Program-made: the position numbers and the translations under genes
Part shown: one piece after another, positions 11,805 to 23,826 of the stretch
How positions within the stretch are numbered: position 1 is the stretch's first letter
How the letters are laid out: each line of letters starts with the position of its first letter
Assembly: GCA_024734555.1 (NCBI GenBank)
Contig: JANPWX010000073.1
Location: 1,426,465 to 1,490,464, forward strand
DNA from: Trochalopteron elliotii
Taxonomy: Eukaryota > Chordata > Aves > Passeriformes > Leiothrichidae
Length of the DNA stretch: 64,000 bases
Reading direction: 5' to 3'
The notes under the pieces: generated by a model
Told to the model about the DNA's origin: nothing
Database searches by the model: none
What the model saw: the letters and a program-made list of their open reading frames with translations, nothing else

Positions 11805-12445
11805 GAGCATGTTACAAGAGACTTCTTCTGCACAGGAGAGCACACCTTTTTTCCCCTCTACTGAATGTGACCTTTGCTCTGTTTCATGATATAGAAGATG
11901 GATTTTGTAGGATTTACTAGATGACTGGGAGTGGGAGGTAATTCCTCTGATCCCAGTTCAGTTTAACAGCAACCGAGATCCATAAGTCATAACTTGATTT
12001 GGAATAGTGGAGGGGGTACAAAAGAAATGAAAAAAAAAAGACAAGAGTTGCACATTAGAAACTACTATTTTGTGTTTTATGTTGCAATGTGAGTATTTTG
12101 CCTGCCTCAAGGGTATATCTCATACCACTGTATCAAAATTTAGGTTGCTTCTACCACTGTTCTGCCAGAGCTGATAATCTGAGCAAGGGAGGTTTCCCAG
12201 CTGCCTCCCTTGGCAGGAGCTTCATCTTTCTAGCCAAGACAAAGAGAGTCTGTGGCTCTCCTTGAGGTGTGGTAGGGAGATGGCCCACATGGGAGTATGG
12301 GAGATGTCAAGTACTTGCGTGAAGCAGAGCCATCTTAGCAACAGCTCATGGCAGTTTCTTGCTAACAGCATCTTTATTCAGCATGACCCTAGGCAGACTC
12401 TTTGGCTGATTATTCACCTTGTGGTCCCTTGGTCAGTGCTGTCTC

Positions 12446-12459
12446 CCCCAGGTGGCACT
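12446..12459 (+). promoter_or_regulatory. Candidate CTCF binding site (plus orientation)
   Basis: CCCCAGGTGGCACT, preceded by another C, matches the CTCF core CCACCAGGTGGCAC with one clear mismatch (C for A at the third core position). It is motif-based only. Confidence 0.35.
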
Positions 12460-12853
12460 GGAAAACTACCCAAGCACCTGAGGGCATGAAGAGCAGGGGC
12501 TGCTGTCCATGGACATGTCCAGGGAAGTGTTTGTTTCTGGAACTGGGTCTGAGGAGGGATTTAACTAAGGTTAAGTCTGGGTTGATGGTGTTTGAGGGGC
12601 AGTTGGACTTGGGTGTGTGCAGGGTAGAGGTGATCTTTGTCTGGTACAGGAGACACTGTTGCATAAAGTGGCAGCTTTCTGGCAGACAAATGGATGAATC
12701 CTTTAGTGTGGGACAGGAGTGGAAGGTGTGTCTTGGTGATTATCACTGGGGTCAACTGAGAAAAGAGTGACAGCAAGCCTTAGCAAACCTTGTGGGATCA
12801 AGGTGCTCACAGCGCACTTCCATACGCAGTGAGAACCAGACCCTCAGAGCCCA

Positions 12854-12890
12854 GCACACGTGCACACACATGCACACGTGCACACATGCA
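12854..12890. repeat. Alternating purine-pyrimidine tract with two CACGTG E-boxes
   Basis: Thirty-seven bases alternate strictly between purine and pyrimidine (CA/TG and CG steps), a pattern known to favour Z-DNA. The palindromic E-box CACGTG occurs at 12857-12862 and again at 12875-12880, 18 bp apart. The repeat is imperfect and continues loosely to about 12900. Confidence 0.8.
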
Positions 12891-13984
12891 GCGTGCATGC
12901 TCACAGCCACATGCCACCAGCATGCACACGGCTCTGGCCCCCCACATTGGGCCAGCATGAGCAGATTACAGCCAGGCATAGCCTGGAACATATGCATTCA
13001 TGGAGTACAGCCCGTTAGGAATGAAACCTGCACATATGCAAAACTGCCAAGAACACATTCCCCAGCACCCTAATGCTGGCTGTGGATAACCACCAAACAA
13101 ACACATGCCTGACTATTATGTCAGTGTTAAAACTGCTCTTCTTCAGTTGCTGCAGCAAGATAAAGTATCCAAAGCCCGTCATGCTGCGGCATCTTTTTCA
13201 AGGCTGCACTACACGGAGTGTGTATAAAATATTGAATCATTTAGGAGATTTTCATCTTTTCTCTTTTTTTTTTTTTTTTTGAAAGAAGAATGGGATTTAC
13301 ACTTTGTCCAGTGGCAGAACAAATGTTTTATGTGCTGGAGCCAGGACTACTGCTCTAGACCATTTGATGCATATATTTTGTGGCCTTTTTTTCTCCTTTT
13401 TTTTTTTTTTCCCTTAGAATCATGCCTCTGAAAAGGGTCAAATCAACCATTTGGAAGGGTAATTTTTTATTCTTAGCACAGAGTGTACTCCAAGAGCTGT
13501 AAAACAAACTTTGTCACCCTTTCATTAACATTTGTCCTCAAAAGATCCCTCACATTCCCTTGGCCCTAATAACTCTTATTATCCCTGAAGAAACAGGCTG
13601 AGCAAGGGAATGCTTTCATAATTCTAGAGGTGAAGTAGTAAGTTGTATGTGGCGTCTGTTCAATAAGAAATAGATGCAGAGAAAATATAGCTATGCACCC
13701 ACAGACAAGCTGGACCACTCAAGACTTTTGTGGAGGATTGTGTTTTTCCTCCCTTCGTGCTCTGCTGCCTGTACCTGTTTCCTGGAGGCTCTGATCATGC
13801 AGAGTTTAATTGGTTCAGTAGATTTCTTCACAGCCTGTGTGTGGTGTTGGTCTGCTTTAGTTGGGAGCACATTTTTCTGGTTTCAGAAACTCCATTTTAG
13901 GGGAGAGGGATGGCCTGTGGCTCAGGACAGGCCATTGGCTCAGGCTCTGCACTGTACCATGATCAGGCTGTGCATGGATTGCAT

Positions 13985-14125
13985 CCCTCTCAAATGCCTC
14001 AGTTTCCTCATCCCTTCTGGAGCAATAACAGTGCTGATTCATCTCAGAAGGAGCTGGAAAGACTCATTCATTAGTATTAGAAAGTGCTTTGAGGTCTCCA
14101 GTAGATAGATAAGCTACTACTATGC
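13985..14125 (+). mobile_element. MIR-like SINE remnant (plus orientation)
   Basis: The hallmark string GCCTCAGTTTCCTCATC (13996 onward) is followed by AATAACAGTGCTGATTCATC and then AAAGTGCTTTGAGGTCTCCAG. This is the order of the conserved 3' part of MIR/L2-type elements (cctcagtttcctcatctg, then ataatagtacctacc, then aaagcgctttgagatc). The match at the start is nearly exact and the rest is diverged. The 144-codon open frame across it is incidental. Confidence 0.65.
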
Positions 14126-14794
14126 TCTGAGCTGTTTTTCCTTCTCCACCCCATTTATAATGATCTGGACTCTCTTGAAGTCTGAAGTAGAAGCAGGCTG
14201 ATCTTGGTATATTTTTTGTTTTCACCTTTAATTAGCAGAGCTCTGTCAGTTCAGAGGCCTTGCATGGGCATGGCGTACATATTCTTTTATTGTTTCCATG
14301 GTCTGGAACAGAATTGCTTTAGACACAAAGCAACAGCCCAGGGTAATAAGAGAAGACAAAAATTTAATTAAGAAGAGAGAAGAAAGAGAAGGGCTCTCTT
14401 TTATTGCAAAAATGGAAGGGCTGAGGGAGTCTTGTTGATGTTTGTCAGTGTAGTTAGGTAGGTCTGTTCTTCCTGGTGTCAGAGAAAGCTCAAAAGATTT
14501 TTAAGTTCATATAAACACCAGAATGTTTTTAAAGATTCTGTGACTCATATAGTAATCCTATAGTCTCTGGTCTGTGCTGCTTCTGTCACATTCAGAGATG
14601 TGGCTGAGACACCTGTGCAACTCTTGTCCCTACATTCTCCATTTGCATTAATGGGTGTAAGCTGGCAGTACTCACATGTGAAGAAATGAGTATAAAGTTT
14701 GGAAATTGTTCCATCATTATGTTGGATAATGTAGATCTTTCTAGAACCCCATGTCCACAGATTGACTGACACCAAATGGTTCAAAAAGGATCCA
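14126..14794. other. Unique non-coding DNA, nothing recognised
   Basis: Includes a purine-rich patch at about 14362-14392. The 107-codon minus-strand frame here runs into the neighbouring CR1 and is not a gene. Confidence 0.5.
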
Positions 14795-15395
14795 AGTGTG
14801 AGGGAGTCATGTGGGATCTGCTGCTCTAGATAAATCTCTGCAGATCCATGGGGCTTGATGGAATTCATCCAAGAATCCTGAAAGAGCTTCTGATGTCATC
14901 ACAAAGCCTCTCTCGATGATTTTTGAGCAGTACTGGGAATCCAGAGAGGTCCTGGCTGTCTGGAAGGTGGTGAACCTTGTCTGATTTTCAAGAAGGCCCA
15001 AAAGAAGGATCATGGTAACTGCAGGCCTGTTAGTCTCACTTCAGTGCCTGATAAAGTTATGGAGAAGATTACTTTGGGAGGTACTGAAAAGCACCTGGAA
15101 GAGAGGAGGAGACTGAAGGGAGACCTCATTGCAGTCTGCAACATCCTCGTGAGGGGAAAAGGAGGGGCAGACACTGATCTCTCCTCTGAGGTGACCAGTG
15201 ACAGGACATGAGAAAATGGACTGGAACAAGATTCCCAGGGAAGTAGTCACAGCCCCAAGCCTGACAGAGTTCAAGGTGTTTTTGGACAATGCTCTCAGGC
15301 ACATGGTGTGATTATTGGGGGTGGTTCTGTGCAGGGCAGAGTTGGACTTTTGAGATCCTTATGGATCCCTTCCAATTCAGCATATTCCATGATAA
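14795..15395 (+). mobile_element. CR1 LINE, plus strand, internally deleted, 3' end present
   Basis: The left part (about 14830-15070) matches the CR1 ORF2 reverse-transcriptase region before the active site. It includes the GATGGAATTCATCCAAGAAT block, the block that encodes the family's finger-region P-V-S-L-T-S string (about 15016-15042), and a lysine-valine-methionine-glutamate stretch after it. At about 15070 it jumps directly to the 3' part (AGACCTCATTGCAGTCTGCAAC..., GTGACCAGTGACAGGACATGAG, CCCAGGGAAGTAGTCACAG). It ends at a typical CR1 3' terminus (TCCCTTCCAATTC, then TTCCATGAT). The active-site half of the reverse transcriptase is missing. Frameshifts and stops are present, so it is non-functional. 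Confidence 0.85.
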
Positions 15396-18300
15396 TCTCC
15401 TTTCTTTACCCATCCAAAGGAGGGGAAAATCTTTTGGGGAAGAAGTCTCAAAATTCAGCTCTAGAGGGAAGTACAGTTCCTCCAGTTTTCTTACCAGTCC
15501 CCAGGAAGCTGAGAAGGAGAAGAAAGGAGTTGAAAAACAGGAGTATTGAAACACAGAGAAGATCGAAGTCCAGTGTGCCCTCAGACCAGACACCTCCTGT
15601 TAATCTCTTCTGAATGCTCAACAGTCCTGCAAGTGAGTCCTCTGAGACAAGAAGGAACACTGAAAGTGCCTCAGTGAGATCAGATGTCTTGGCCCAGGAA
15701 TATCCTTTTATTCATTAATGTTGTGGTGCAAGAAGAGGAAAAACTTTTCCCTTATGGCTTTTCTGTCCTTGTCTTTGAAAGATGTAGTAGGATTCAGGTG
15801 TAGAATCCTGTCCACACAATGAGAGGTACATCCTGAGCAGATGTATGCCTAAATGTTCATCTCCTTATTTTGGGTATTTGTTTAGTTGGAGGTTTTTTGT
15901 CACTTTCCTTTGACCTTAAGCAAACTATATGTTTTGGCACTAAGCACAAAGGTTCGCAGTAAAATGGCGTGTGTGTGCAGTGGTGGAGAGAGACATCTTT
16001 TTATAATAAACAACCTCTTTTGGTCTAAAAATGTCTTTCAGAAGGATTTCACATCTCTGGTGAGAGGTTTTAGGGGGAAAATATTTAAGTATGTATTGTT
16101 TTTTGATCAAGTCAAAGATTAAGTGTTAACTTTCAGTTTTATTGAGAATTGCTTACTATTGCTGTCTTGCTTTGGGATAGCTTTGGAGCACACTGTATTT
16201 TCTCAAACACTGGAAGACTCCAGGGTTGGATACAAAACTTCAGTTGCAAGAAAGAGGAGAGAGACTGCCTTGTATATCAGTCTTATGAACAGCAGATCAA
16301 AGAGGCTCACAGCCCAGGCTGAGGCTCCAAACACCATCATCTGCATTGCACTCCTGGGAAAAGGAGTCATGGAATGACTGTGTGGGGTGGCAAGGTCTGG
16401 GGGGAGTAACTGGGATGTAATGTGAGAAAGGAATGGCTCCCACCTTGCTTTCCTATGGCTACAGCATGATAGTAATAACCCTTCCTGAGCTCATCTCAGC
16501 AGCGTCCTGTGGGATGAGTATCTGGGTAACAAAGCTGGCTGTGCAGTGCAGTAGTGGCACTTCTGCTGGGGCTGGGAGCACAAAGTACCTCTTCTGCAGT
16601 AGGTGTGGATAACTGCAGTTTTGGGAATGAGCCCTGGTGTGCTGGCCATGCAGGAGTCCACGAGTCGCTGAGCTTCCTGATGGGAATTCCTAACTTGTGC
16701 TTGCTGGTGACATCATTTCCACTTGAAAGGTTTTAAACACTGCTTGTCTTGGGCAACAGCAGACAGCCTTTAATGAAGAATGAAGGGAGCAGGGTGTTTG
16801 TACTGTGCTTTTCAGGGGAAAAAGTGTACATATAGGAGAGCTGAGCAGCTGCAAGAATGGGCACTGCACTACTGGTCCCAGTAAGCTAGCAGTCCCAATG
16901 CTCAGCTTTTGACTGTGTGGGGTGCAAGAGGGTAAGAAACAACATCCCATCCATCGCTGCAGTGCAAAGGCTGTGTGAGGAAGGAGAGGGGGTTCACAGC
17001 TCCCTACTGCCTGGTTATGACCAGCAGGAGAGACACAGTATCCAGCCACACTATGAATACAGAATTAGAAAGTGTACGGGGACTATTTCAAATGCAGTTG
17101 AGGTTTTTTTTTTGCTGTCTGTACTTCTTCCTCAGGCTACAATGCAGCTCCTTCACAGTCCTTCGTACCAACCTGCCCCTCTCCTGCTTCCCAGCAGAGC
17201 AAACACTGAAGCACAGTGAGACAGCTGGCAGGCACTCTGCCTTTCCTCCTTCCCTCCTCCTCTCCCTGCCAGTTTTATCCATCCTTGCACACTGTGGATG
17301 AGTTCTTTGGGGTCTTTCTTTAACTTAATGTGCGTACCCAGCATAGCACAATGAAGGCCTAGCCCCCTGTTAGGATCTGAGTGGATAATGATGGTTTCTG
17401 CCTCTATTTCTGCTGAGTCTGCAGGCTGCATTTTGTCAGCTGCATACAGAGGCACCACTGCCCGTAGCTAGTGTTGTCATCTGGAGTCCACACCTGGAGC
17501 TGCTGCTGCTGTTGGGTTGATCTGCTGTGGAATTTTTGTTTGTTTGTTTGTTCGTTTGTTTGTGCCGATAATGGAAATGTCTTAGTACCTGCCAATTATG
17601 GAAAAAAAAGAGGCAGTGGTAATCTCCTCTCTCTTTTTCTATCTCTCTCTATTTTTTCTCCTCTCCACTGGGACAGAAGTAAATAAAATGCTTGATAAAA
17701 TTTAGGCTTTATGTGTGTGAGAGAGATACTTATTGTGGTGAGCTGGATTGAAGAAATGAGATTTGCATAGATATGGATGGATAAAAAGAAGAGAAGATTG
17801 GGAGAAGAATGCTTGAATACTGAATACCTGAAAATGTATGGAACTGAATGTATGCCTGAAAAAAATTGTCTAGGCTTCAATATTCAGTTGCATCCACTCT
17901 GTTCTTAGTCCCTTGTTTTGCTTTTAAATCACATTACTTATTTTGTCTAACTCTCCAGGTGTCTCATTTGAGGATGTTCTTTCTCATTAGGGTGTGAGAG
18001 GAGAGAATTAGTGTTCAGTGTGCTAGAGGTACGTCACTATTACAGAGATCCTGTGGTGCTTAGCAGGGTGATGGTAGGACAGTACTCTCCTAGAGATTTT
18101 GGAACAAACACCCATTGCTTGTGATAATTAAAATTTGAGGAAGCCCTGAGAAGAAGCCTGTCATCATGAAATTTCCTGGGCTGCAGACAAATGGTAGGAA
18201 ATCCTCAGAGTTCTCAATTTTGCAGTCATCCTCAGTTCTGGAGGAACTAAGCCACAGGCCAAAATCAAAGATTCAAGCTGAACTATGTAGCATCCTCTTC

Positions 18301-19287
18301 ACAGTGTACCTGCATGTTTGAATCATACCTAGGACTACCATGGCAGATTTTGCCAGAAGCTGAAAAGATCTTGATGAGACTTCAAGGTGTTTAACTTCTT
18401 CCATGTTGCAGTTGGTAGTACATAGGCTGGGAGGTCTGACCTGGAGGTTTGGGTTGGATCTGATACTCATTCAGAAACCCAGCTGTCATGGTGGTTGGGC
18501 AGAGATACATCAGGGAAAAGGTGGTATATTTGGGTAATCTGATCCCATGGTAAGTCTCATCCCTAGCAGTGAGAGTGAGAAGCTAATTTACTTTCTGGAG
18601 CTTTAATGTATCTTCAAAAACATGCTGTAAGTTATTGTCACAATTCTGGATGTTGTGATGTGTCTCATTTCTGCCCCTTCTGGAATACTGTGAGAGTCTT
18701 CCTTTCAATTATTTCCTTTAGCTTCCAGTCCCAAAGTCTAATAATGTAACATGTGGAGAGGGGGAAAATGCAGAAAAAAGGTATTCTAGCACTTTTGAAT
18801 TCAGCTTTTCATTTAACTGAATGCCTTTATAGTCCTTATTTCCTAAGCTTGGACAAAAGTCTAAGCTGATGAAGAAAGGTAGCTACTTACTTTTCATGTG
18901 CATAGGTGCTCTGGAAAATGCATGTGTGATCTCTCCAGGACAACCTGAAACCTAAGAATTCAGCACATGAAGACATTTCTTCCACCTGACTGTCAATGCT
19001 TTGTGGCCACATCTTTGGTGCCCATATGCGAGCAGAAAAAAGGCTTTTTTTCCAGCTCAGCCCACGTCTGGGGTGCCCTGTTTGCATTCTTTCCACATGA
19101 TAAACAAGCTAATTAATTTACAGGGTAAAATGAGAAAAGGAAAAAAAAAGGGGGCATGGGGGAAAGGATCAATGGACAAATTGAAATGTCATTTCCCAGC
19201 CTGCAGCTCGATGCTGCTGCCTTGACTGTCTCTCTCGCTCCCTTTATTTTTTTTTTTCTTACCCTTTTTGGTTTTTTTTTGATTTGG
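15396..19287. other. Unique non-coding DNA, nothing recognised
   Basis: Overlapping frames of up to about 120 codons occur around 15.3-15.6 and 16.7-17.5 kb on both strands, without domains. A C/T-rich patch lies at about 17623-17666. No repeat family was recognised beyond the simple repeats. Confidence 0.5.
17534..17562. repeat. (TTTG)n microsatellite, imperfect
   Basis: About seven TTTG units with one TTCG variant at 17551-17554. It can be read directly from the sequence. Confidence 0.9.
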
Positions 19288-19288
19288 T

Positions 19289-19560
19289 TATAAAAGCCAG
19301 GATGTAATTGGAACTGGCACTGAAATCAAACAGCATGACCTTGCCAGGTTTCTTCCAGTCCCGCCACGCCATCCTTGCTGGCTGAGGGAAATAAAAGAGG
19401 GTGGAGAGGGAAGCGAGGGAGGGCGGCAGCACAGGGAGTCCCCTGACAACTCGGCTGCTTGTGTGCCTGTCTTTGAAGGGCTTCTCTTCTATACATCTCT
19501 TATTTATTTAATTTTTGTCCAAGACAGCCAAAGTGCTTTGGGGACCTGGGGGGTGAGAGC
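19289..19560 (+). promoter_or_regulatory. Promoter-like block: TATAAAAG and a G-run cluster
   Basis: A perfect TATAAAAG box lies at 19289-19296 and a second TATA-like AATAAAAG near 19390. They are followed by G runs at 19399-19401, 19408-19410, 19417-19419 and 19421-19423, which fit a quadruplex pattern. Several CpGs lie in 19360-19460. The block is GC-richer than its surroundings. It could be a promoter for an unannotated transcript or a conserved enhancer. No open frame or splice donor downstream supports a protein-coding first exon. Confidence 0.3.
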
Positions 19561-21464
19561 GGAGCACACAAGCAACTTTTTCTTAGGAGCTGATATGTAA
19601 AACTGCTTGTGGGAGCTGAGCATCGTAGTCTGGCAGCTCATGAGGGTGGTGTCAGCTTGAAGGAGCTGGGAAAACAAGGGCCTTGATGCCTGGACCTTTT
19701 TGGCCTGTCTGGAGCTAGAAGGAGCAGTCTCTTATTTCCAAAGTCAAGACACGTGGCTCTGACTGTGCTCCCTAATTCTGCCCTGTAGCAGCACCCTTCC
19801 AGATGACTGCGCCAAGAAAACTCATGTCATCTGTGAGCCAGGCATTTTCTGGAGCTCAGATGTCCCCAAGGAGAAAGTTTAATGCAGATTGTCTATGGCT
19901 CATCTGCTCAAAAGCAGGTCTTGTGCTTAGGAGGGCTGGTTTCTGCTGTGTGCCCCAGGCTGGGTCCTCAGTGAGCTTTCCAGGAGGAGTCTGTGTGAAC
20001 ATCTTTCTTTGCTCCAACCCTTCTCTTTGGGAAGAATTCTGGCAGGCAGGGAGCTGTAGTGCATTTCCAGAGGTCTCCAAGTTCTGGAAGAGAAGGGCCA
20101 CAGGGTGGTTCAGTACAATGGGAAGCAGCCCCTGAGTACTAGTGTGGAGATGCCTGGATGCAGTGCCCCTAGAGTGGGGTTAACCAGAGGCATGAAACAG
20201 CCCAGGTTTGGGATTGTGTGGATCTCATTGTGAGAGACACTTAAAGTGTGAGCTGAAGGCACATAAAACAGCAGGGAATAAGTCTCCACTAAACTGGTCC
20301 CATCTTTGGTGCCCTCACACACAGCCAGGTCTGCGGTGTTAGTTTTTACAAACTGGAGTAGGAAATGAAGATGAAGCCAAGACAGCAGTGACAGAATGCT
20401 GCAGGACCTCAGGGGAGAAGACAGCAAGCTTGTTTACAGGCAATTGAGGAGTTGGGTTTGGAGCAAATAGTGTTTGGTGGGATTGATAGAGTCTATATAA
20501 CAATATCCCCATCTCCCTCCTCTATTCTCTTTGTACACTGCATGCCCATTACATCTCTGAGTTTGCACAGAAACTGCTGAGGTAAAAATAAAACAAAATA
20601 AATATATATATTTTATAAGTCTGTATTTCTGTGTTCTAACATGAATGAAATATAAAAAATGTGAGTGAATGGAGCTCCCACTGGAGAATAGGTAGAGAAG
20701 CTTGAGTCAGCAGAAGCAGAGCAGAAGGACAGCAGAGGTTTATGGAGGCCTTGATACCAGCTCTTTGAAAACAGTGATTTGTGAACTTGTAGAGATGAAT
20801 AATATGGTTCACTTCTGTTGCTTCTTTGCAGACTTAAGCCAAATTCCAGCATGATACCTGAGATACTTTTGGTACATATTGGGATAGGATTTTCTTTTGG
20901 GAATGATTCAGACATGATGCTGTGTTCGTTCATAGTAGAAGGAAAGTTTCCATGAATTTCAAATGGATCAGATTCAGGCCCATAAATGAACAAACACATC
21001 TTTAAACTATTATGTACCTTTTCTCTGCTGCTGCTGCTTTGTTGTGGTTTTGTTTTTTTTGCAGTTAGCATAAATTCTTTGATTTGCCTTTTCTTTACTT
21101 ACTGTTTCTAAACAACTCTCACTTTCAGATCATCAGGTGCTTATATCTTACTGCAGGTTTGAGCTGTGCACCACAGACTCTCCTGTATAAACATTTGCAA
21201 AATTAAGTTTTATTCCCCCGAAGGAGTGCTCTCTGAAGTCAGAAAACGCCCTTCTACTATGAATATCAATGTAATTAGTGAGATTTCACCTTGTGCAAAA
21301 TGCTAACTGCTTTCTCCCAGCATGTAGCACTTGCTGGTAAATAAAGCAAAATGTACTTTTATGAACATTGGATCAAATTTATCAGTGTCTATGCTTTGAC
21401 TGCACTTAGTTTTACTCTAACATCCCCCCCTCTGCACATACTTGGCCAATTTAATTGTATGACC

Positions 21465-21491
21465 AAAAAAAAAAAAAAAAAGAAAAAAAAA
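21465..21491. repeat. A-rich run
   Basis: Twenty-seven bases are all A except one G at 21482. No retroelement body was seen on either side. Confidence 0.9.
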
Positions 21492-22338
21492 TGAAGTTCA
21501 GCATTGTGGAAATATTCATAGAAACTGAATTGCAGATATTCCACAGAGAATATTCAACATAGAAGGATTTGTTCATTTGGCCAACCTTAGTAATTGTCAA
21601 AGAGAATCAGTCTTGAAGTCCCCTGTGCCCTTATTTGACTTATCAGAATAAGCAGCATCAGATTTTCAATTGAAAAGTAAGGGAGCTACTATAGTTGGTG
21701 GATAATATCACATATTTATCAATAATAATGATTAGTTTATTCCCTGAAGCATAAGGTAATATAGTCCATGTCATCCACACTGGTAGTTTATATTTTGATG
21801 TTTTGGTTCTTCTGGTAAATATGCAATTCTTTGCTCCATTTTGCTAAACTCTTGGCTTTAATGTAATTTGCCAGTGAGTTTTCTTGCCAAAGTTCAGTGT
21901 TCTGTTAAAAAAAAAAAATCACTAGTAAATTTGTAATCACCACCTTTCAGCTTCATTAACTGCTCATTTCTCCTTGCATTATAAAGAAAGAAAACTAGTT
22001 CTTCACCTCCATTCTCCGTAATATTCGCTATTTCATAGACTTTATCACACCTCCTCATATTTGTCTTCTCCTTGACACAAACATCCCCCCCTCCTCCTTT
22101 TATGCCTGTTTCCTGTATGCATTTTCCCACTCCTGTTATCATTTTTGCCACCTTTCTAAAGAGGAGGCTGAAACAATACATTGTGACTTATCTGGCCACT
22201 AGTCAAACCATCTGGAATTTCAGACTTCACCTTAGAGGGGGAGAGAGACTGGGTGGGGGGGAATCCATCAAATAAATTGGAAAAACAAATACATTTGTTG
22301 AACTCACCATCTGGTAGTGCACATTCCACCAGCAGAAC

Positions 22339-22363
22339 AAAAAAAAAACCAAAAAAAAAAAAA
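22339..22363. repeat. A-rich run
   Basis: Two A runs are separated by CC. It may be a simple repeat or the worn tail of an unrecognised retro-insertion. Confidence 0.85.
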
Positions 22364-23233
22364 CCCACCAAGCTAAATTCAACAAATCAATTATTCATTG
22401 TGAATTATTCACTAGCTTCTATTCCAAACACTGCCAAGATATGTTTGTTTATTTTCATTTGGAGTTTAAAAAAATCCATGGCAACATTGCTGTTTGTCTG
22501 TGTTCAAGCACAAAGAGCAGACCTGCACTTCTGTTCTGGATGCCTTTATTTAATCAAAGAAAAGCAACAGAACAAGAAAGAACAAAAGCAAAGTTCTCAG
22601 AAGAGAAAATACCATGTGTCTGTAACACATCTTTTCACTGTGTCTGATGAAATGGTAGGTGTTGCAATTGGCCAGGCTGTTTTAGAAACACAGATGTGAA
22701 AAATGCAGAAAGAAACACTGTATCTGTTACATCTGTATGAGGGCACCACCTGACACAGACAGGGTTTGTGCCACAGTTGGAGGAAACGGATTGATTTTTA
22801 CTGGAGAGGAGCTTAATAAACTGGTGTGGCTGCAGGTCAGGCTTTGCACTGTCAAACTGGGGAGTAGAGGATGGGACAAGAGAGAGTTTGAGGAGATGAT
22901 ATGGGAATAGGAGGATTAGGAACATCCTCATCTGATGGGAAGCTTCCGTGCGCTTGGGCTCAAGTTCCTGCCTGGTTTGGTCTCTTTTTGTGGCTCCACT
23001 TGTGCTGTAGGACTGCAGTGGGAATCTGGGCAGTCCAAGGCAATGGTGATTTGTAATCTTCTTTCTGGTTTGCAAGCTTCTGCAGAGCAAGGCCATCTGG
23101 GGAACTGTGGGAGCTGGACACTTCCGGGGTGGTATGATTAGATTTGAGGAGTCAGCAGAAGGGACAAGGTGAGAGTGGGCCATCCATGGCCCTCATCCTG
23201 CTACTCTATTGAAAAGCACAGCAGTAAAGGAGG

Positions 23234-23273
23234 TGTGTATATATATATATATGTTTTGTTTTTTTTTTTTTTT
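23234..23273. repeat. (TA)n followed by a T run
   Basis: TGTG leads into an alternating TA tract to 23252, then a short spacer and 15 T at 23259-23273. It is a low-complexity, easily polymorphic tract. Confidence 0.9.
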
Positions 23274-23794
23274 GGTGTCCCAGCTTAGTTACTGCTAACT
23301 AATTAAGCCCTAATTGAATATTGGCCGAAGGGCAGTCAGATAAGTGGTTATGAAACGGAAGGAAATAAAAGTGCACTATGAGTCACACTTTATATTGATT
23401 GTAGTCTCCTCCAATGTAAGGTGCTAGATGCCTGGCCTTAGAAGAATTTAGGGCAGCCAGAGCATTTTTTCCTCATGTTTTTACACTGCCATGCACACAG
23501 CATGGCTCTTTTGGCTCCTGCTACCTTTGGAGACCAACAGTAGCACTATGGTGTGCAAATATCCCTTTGCAGGTGCTGATCTTGGCATCCCAGTGAAAGA
23601 TTTGTTATTTTGCATCATATGAGATGTTCAGTTCTGGCTTTATGGGGGTGTTGTACCATAGGGCCCTGTTGCCTTTACCCAGTAATGAAATTATGTGATT
23701 CACTGATATATTTCCAAAAGTAAGGGAGGCAGAAACTCTCATTTGGTGACATGCTTTACTCTTCATTTTTTTGTTCCTAGTTTTTCCATATTTT

Positions 23795-23826
23795 AAAAAA
23801 AAAAAAGAAAGAAAGAAAAAAAAAAT
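23795..23826. repeat. A-rich run with GAAA units
   Basis: Thirty-two bases of A interrupted by three G. Low complexity. Confidence 0.9.

Larger units (their letters stand above)
11805..13984. other. Unique non-coding DNA with T runs
   Basis: Long T runs occur at 13264-13280 and 13386-13410. No coding exon, RNA gene or repeat family was recognised beyond the sites listed separately. Confidence 0.5.

Noticed and set aside
22635..23183. 182-codon minus-strand open frame
   Set aside because: Low-complexity composition with no motif or acceptor/donor boundaries. A plus-strand frame overlaps it.
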